64,000 nt of DNA, from NCBI GenBank assembly GCA_028023455.1, contig JAQFVV010000030.1:3988501-4052500 (forward strand), given 5' to 3'. The position numbers were made by a program, and so were the translations under genes. How positions within the stretch are numbered: position 1 is the first letter of the stretch; the number at the start of each line of letters is the position of its first letter. A model generated the notes under the pieces. It saw nothing but the letters and a program-made list of their open reading frames with translations, had not been told where the DNA came from and searched no databases. Below are positions 59,277 to 64,000 of the stretch, piece after piece. Source of the stretch: Epiperipatus broadwayi. Its lineage: Eukaryota > Onychophora > Udeonychophora > Euonychophora > Peripatidae.

Positions 59277-59675
59277 CAGGGGTCCCCAACCCTATGCCTG
59301 CGGGCACCATGGCGCCCGCAGACCATTTTACGTATGCCCGCCGCTATCCTAACATAATAAAAAATTATTTATCTGATACAAATAAATTTAGTTTTTAAAA
59401 TTTCTTATAAATTATTGTATTATATTGTAATCAAATTGTAGGGCATACTATACTTTTACAGTGTAAAAATATAAACATTAATTATATATTAAAATTTTAT
59501 TTTTGAAAAAAGTATTTTATTGTTTATTATGTGTATTATTAATAATATCCAACAATAAATTTACATTGAAAAAATAAATGATGCCTGTCATCTGATTGAA
59601 ACAAATAAATGGTGCCCACCACCTGGCCGATATTATAGAATGTGCTCTTAAGTGCAAAAAGGTTGGGGACCCCTG
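59277..59675. mobile_element. Non-autonomous hAT element (MITE), copy 2
   Basis: Termini CAGGGGTCCCCAACC and GGTTGGGGACCCCTG, with a perfect 8-bp duplication CATTAATC (59269-59276 and 59676-59683). 399 bp, no transposase. Inverted orientation and about 80-85% identity with 11618-12040. CpG-containing segments (GCGCCCGCAGACC, CGCCGC) are better kept than in copy 1, so it looks younger. Confidence 0.95.
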
Positions 59676-59984
59676 CATTAATCCATCAACTCAAATTCAT
59701 TTTATAAGAGTCATTTACTATTTTAGGTAGTTTTCACAAATATAAAATGAAATAATGTTAATCCATAAATTCCCATAATTTTTATACTATTCATAAAAAT
59801 TTTAGATTAATGCAGCAAATATAATTCCAAATAAGCAATTTTAGCCTTTAGAGAAAAGACAAATAATTATTACAAGATAAATAAACATTTGTTTTTTCTC
59901 ATTTATGCATATACATGTTTGGGAATAATTTTAACATCAATGATTAAATAGTCTACATGAAAATAAATAACATAAAAATAAACT

Positions 59985-60560
59985 TTCTGTATTTTATTTC
60001 AACATGTCAGATATCAGTCCATTCTGATAAGCTTATAAAAAGAAACATTATAATATGAGCACTAAAATAATAGACATGAAACTAAACTTTTTGGTATTTT
60101 GCTTATAAAATATACTCAAGCTATCAGTCAATTCTGATAAGCCTATGACACAGAAACATTATAATACTACACTAAGATAACTAAGTATGAAATTAACTTC
60201 TTGGTATTTTATTTCAAATATACTACCTTACCAGTCAATTCTGATATGCTTATGGAAAATAAAACTCTATTAAACACTGGCACTAAAATTATAAAATGCA
60301 AAACTAAAATTCTTGGCATTTTACTTCAAATACACATATGTTACCTCATCAATTCTGATAGGTTTATGGAAAAGAAAACTTTATTTAAACATCACACCAG
60401 AATAATGAAATATAAAATTATTTTTGTATTTTATTTCCAATATACTCAAGCTATCAATCAATTCTGATTTGCTCATAAAAAATACAACTTTATTAAACAC
60501 TGGCCCTAAATCGTAAAATGTGAAACTAAAATTCTTGGCATTTTTACTTCAAAGGCACAT
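59985..60560 (+). repeat. Minisatellite, about five units of about 110 bp
   Basis: Five diverged units each containing TCAATTCTGATA(A/T)GC near 60019, 60136, 60237, 60349 and 60460, followed by an A-rich segment and ACTTCTTGGTATTTT. Unit length varies from about 101 to 117 bp by small indels. Confidence 0.82.
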
Positions 60561-60686
60561 CAAAATAATATGAGAAGGATTTAAATCTATGAGTAAGAGG
60601 TCAAACTATCCTTCACAACCAAATGAGCAATTCTTATAAATGGCTACACTTTATTTTCTTTTGCTTGCTCATTCAAATGAGGATGA

Positions 60687-60874
60687 AACATTATGAGAGT
60701 TGATGGTATAAAACCTAAATAATTAATATATGATTTGAAACAATAATTAAAGTTACACATCAATGATGGATTTTCTCCATAACATTATGAGAGTTGATGG
60801 TATAAAACCTAAATAATTAATATATGATTTGAAACAATAATTAAAGTTATACATCAATGATGGATTTTCTCCAT
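60687..60874 (+). repeat. 94-bp tandem duplication
   Basis: Units 60687-60780 and 60781-60874 starting AACATTATGAGAGTTG differ at one position (TTACACATC against TTATACATC). Recent. Confidence 0.95.
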
Positions 60875-61330
60875 ACCTTCCAAATTAATATTTTATGCAT
60901 ATGACTGAATTATGCTACCTGCCATAAAATACTTAATATAACTAAATCCAATCAGATTACTTATGAAAGTCAGATAAATGTCATAATACGGATGATGACA
61001 ATGGCCAACCAAGCTTCAACACTAATGCTACTTCAGCTGTTTTGTGAGAAAAATCAATTCTACCTTTATTTTATTTTCTTATCAGCAAACTATCTTTCAC
61101 TTGGCTATGAATAAATGATGGGAATGCATTCCACACAAATACATGAGGGATAAAAAGACTTTCTTAACATTAATCCTTTAAATAACCAAAATACAGTGAC
61201 TCCTTAACCTAATTCTGAGGCTTCACACTGATGTGGATATCATCTCATCACCAAAAAGCAAGGGAAAGACACTACTTCACATACTATAATTATCATAAAA
61301 TACAACCACTTAATCTGGAAACATAATCCA

Positions 61331-61468
61331 CTCCTGACAAATATTTCAACAAACTAAGGGAGAGTTCTCTCAATCCCTGACAACACAATATCTAATACAC
61401 TCATGATGAATATTTTAATAAACTAAGGAAGAGTTTTCTGAATCCCTGACAATACAATATATAACATA
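61331..61468 (+). repeat. 69-bp tandem duplication, diverged
   Basis: Units 61331-61399 and 61400-61468 share AATCCCTGACAA, ACTAAGG and the rest at about 80% identity without length change. Confidence 0.85.
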
Positions 61469-62145
61469 AACAATTCTTTCTGGATAGCCACTAGATACAT
61501 TTCAATCTAAGCATAAAAAATAATAAATTCACTCTTAAATAAATCCTTAACCTTTCCACTTCTTTTTTTCACATTTCATCATCTGAAACTGATGGGAATT
61601 AAATTATTTCTACTTTCAATTTATACATTATATAACTGGATTAAAAAACAGACAGATACATAAGCATAATAATGCATAAATAATTTCAAATCACATTTGA
61701 TAAGAAATACTGTAATGACATTAATTAATAAGTTATAAAAGAAATAATGAATAAATCTCTCATTTCTGACAAGTATAATATTTTAACTTGGCAATATAGT
61801 AATTATTATTAAATAAGCAAGACAAAATAACTCTTTAGAATATTTGGAATTAGCCCACAAATTGAAACAAAACGTCTGGTTTGGGATAAACAACAAATCT
61901 TTAAATTTGGAGTATAATAATTGTTAAGAAATAAACCTCATAGCTTCTTAAAAAAAACCCAAAGATAAACAATAAATTTTATGTAACTACCTCTTCTCAA
62001 AAATGTAAATAGCAAACAAATATTTCTATTGCCATGTGTGTACAGAAATACAAATTGCATAATAAAAACTATATTAAAATAATACTAATTACCCAGTATA
62101 ATATTTCTCCATATTATACTTTTGTGAGATATTCCTGAAGAGAGA
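61469..62145. other. AT-rich intergenic DNA
   Basis: Nothing recognised. Confidence 0.45.
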
Positions 62146-62372
<227 letters not shown>

Positions 62373-63120
62373 GATAAATAATTAATCTACCTATCTACCA
62401 AAAAAAAAATCTTGGCTGGAACGAAAAGTTCATTTATAGTCTGTAGATGACACATCTTAGTCAGGTATTAAATGATAAGGATCATTTTTGTATAATCATG
62501 AATATGGATAAACACAACAATTTCCTACAGGGAGGTAAATAATATGAATTGGGTCCAATTTAACAGCATTTCAAAGTTTTTAGCAATAGCCAATGAAACC
62601 ACTGGTAATATCACATATGAAAATTTTCATTAAGGTAAAAATATTTATTATGACACAAGCAGAGCAATAATTAATTATTTAATTCATTAGACTTGTTTAA
62701 GCATTCGTTCTAAATTTTTTAAAAAAAGTTATTCCCAAGGAAAATACTACTCAATAGAATCCATTTTAATTCACAGTAAGTTTATTAATAATAGACTTTA
62801 ATAATAAAATCAAATGCAAATGAGGAGAACAATAAAATAAAAGAAATTCACATCCAATTTCATGCCCTTCTACTTTTTCATTTATCAGCACATAAGTTAA
62901 TAGTTCATTAAATCATGTCACACATTTGTTTATTTCCAGATACAAATAGTTAGTTATATATTTTTATCAATAATAATAAAGCATGTTATAATAAATTATC
63001 TGCACACATCCTTCTGTTTAAACTTTATCCCTTTATAGCTAGCAAAAATTATCAACAGAGTCTCTGAAGTGTTTAATGAAAAAGTTCAGCATAAATTTTC
63101 CAGCATAACAATAAAATTCA
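62373..63120. other. AT-rich intergenic DNA
   Basis: Nothing recognised. Confidence 0.45.
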
Positions 63121-63322
63121 CATATTCCCATTATTTCTTTATTGTTAAAGATTAAATCTAGGTAAATCAAACTTATAATGTAGACATACATTTCAATTGC
63201 TTCTTTAATATTAGAGATAAAATTTAGATAAAGTAAATTTGACATATAAACATGCATTTCAATTATTTCTTTAATGTTAAAAATTAAAGTTAGGAAAAGC
63301 AGATTTATAATATAGACATACA
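63121..63322 (-). repeat. 66-bp minisatellite, three units
   Basis: TTCTTTA(T/A)T(G/A)TTA recurs at 63135, 63201 and 63267, an exact 66-bp period. Because 66 is a multiple of three, a minus-strand ORF (63039-63329, 96 codons) shows a 22-residue repeat of the type YIxxLxxLxxIxNIKExIE. It has no upstream gene context, so I treat it as a repeat and not a protein. Confidence 0.85.
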
Positions 63323-64000
63323 TACGCATCTCAAATGATGATTTTAGAATTTAAACTAGTCAGTTAGAAGCAGGGAAGATATCTTATTTTTACCATCATC
63401 TACATCTGCATATTACTTCCTTATTTTCTTCAGTAAAATTTCTGAGCTGTTTTCATCCAGAAAATTAATAGAAGTTTTACTTTCAAGCTTGGACCATGGA
63501 AGAAGTAACTTGTAGAAATGAAATTGTACTAATAAAAACTTTTTATGGAGAGAGAATTGTTGAAATCATAAAAGCAAAGGTTACCCTTTTATAAAAAGAT
63601 TCCCCTTTTTATACCAGATTTTTACCCAAGCATCTGTTCTTCCATCAATCCAAGGTCACTTAAAAGTTCACTTTAGAAATAACAAAGGTTACTCTACCCA
63701 TTGCACTGTCTTAATTAGTTACAAAATATGCAAGAATTTTTCTTTCTTGAAAAAGAAAAAAAAATTATTTTGTCTTTTAAAAAAAAAATTAAATTGAACC
63801 AAGAATAAAATCTTTTACATTTCTAAAGTAACAAAATAAAAAAATAATTATTATTTTAACAAATAAAATATTTAATAGGTATTTGTTATTTAATAATCCA
63901 CTGGTCCAGTGATCTATTGATTCATTTAAATTGTAACTAAGCTGGTTATCCAAGCTATTGGTTATGAAATCAAATATTTTGCTATGAGACATTATATTTG
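63323..64000. other. AT-rich intergenic DNA
   Basis: Nothing recognised up to the window end. The small minus-strand ORF at 63789-63992 has no known domain. Confidence 0.45.

Overview
The window is about 70% A+T, with long microsatellites, no operon-like packing and no intact long ORF. It contains tRNA-derived SINEs, two or three LINE groups, hAT transposons, Ty3/gypsy gag relics and Penelope-like (PLE) pieces. This is nuclear DNA of an AT-rich, transposon-dense invertebrate animal; I cannot fix the phylum. CpG sites inside repeats are strongly decayed to CA or TG, which suggests germline methylation of these repeats. I recognise no host protein-coding gene.

Layout. 1-6 kb: an (AT)64 tract, then a degenerate LINE (2891-5469) between 81-bp direct repeats, itself interrupted by a palindromic element. 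6-17 kb: SINEs, an RTE LINE tail, hammerhead-bearing repeats (families B and F) and a hAT MITE. 17-21 kb: mostly unassigned DNA and a near-perfect 152-bp tandem duplication. 21-31 kb: a family F element, two copies of a dispersed repeat hit by different later insertions (SINE and hAT in one, Tx1-like LINE in the other), and two gypsy gag relics. 31-41 kb: two related long stretches that look like LTRs, a PLE fragment with a readable GIY-YIG endonuclease domain, and a Tx1-like RT fragment. 40-48 kb: a cluster of foldback elements (families D, E, F, A and C) with SINEs between and inside them. 49-52 kb: family B copies and a 500-N assembly gap. 52-58.5 kb: the longest element, a two-ORF Tx1-like LINE with several breaks. 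58.5-64 kb: a hAT MITE with perfect target duplications, several minisatellites and an (AAT)n tract of about 75 units.

Main result. At least five dispersed repeat families, mostly foldbacks and many with 10-16 bp target duplications, carry a hammerhead ribozyme architecture: CTGANGA, a stem II hairpin, GAAA, and a short palindromic stem III ending at the cleavage position. In families B, E and F the two stem I strands also pair, so complete type I hammerheads can be drawn. Hammerheads are established in Penelope-like elements and in Sm-alpha-type and retrozyme-type retroposons, and a PLE endonuclease fragment lies in the same window. In most copies the dinucleotide at the stem II/GAAA junction, a CpG when intact, has become CA or TG. 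CpG decay therefore hits, and often removes, the essential G12 of the ribozyme.
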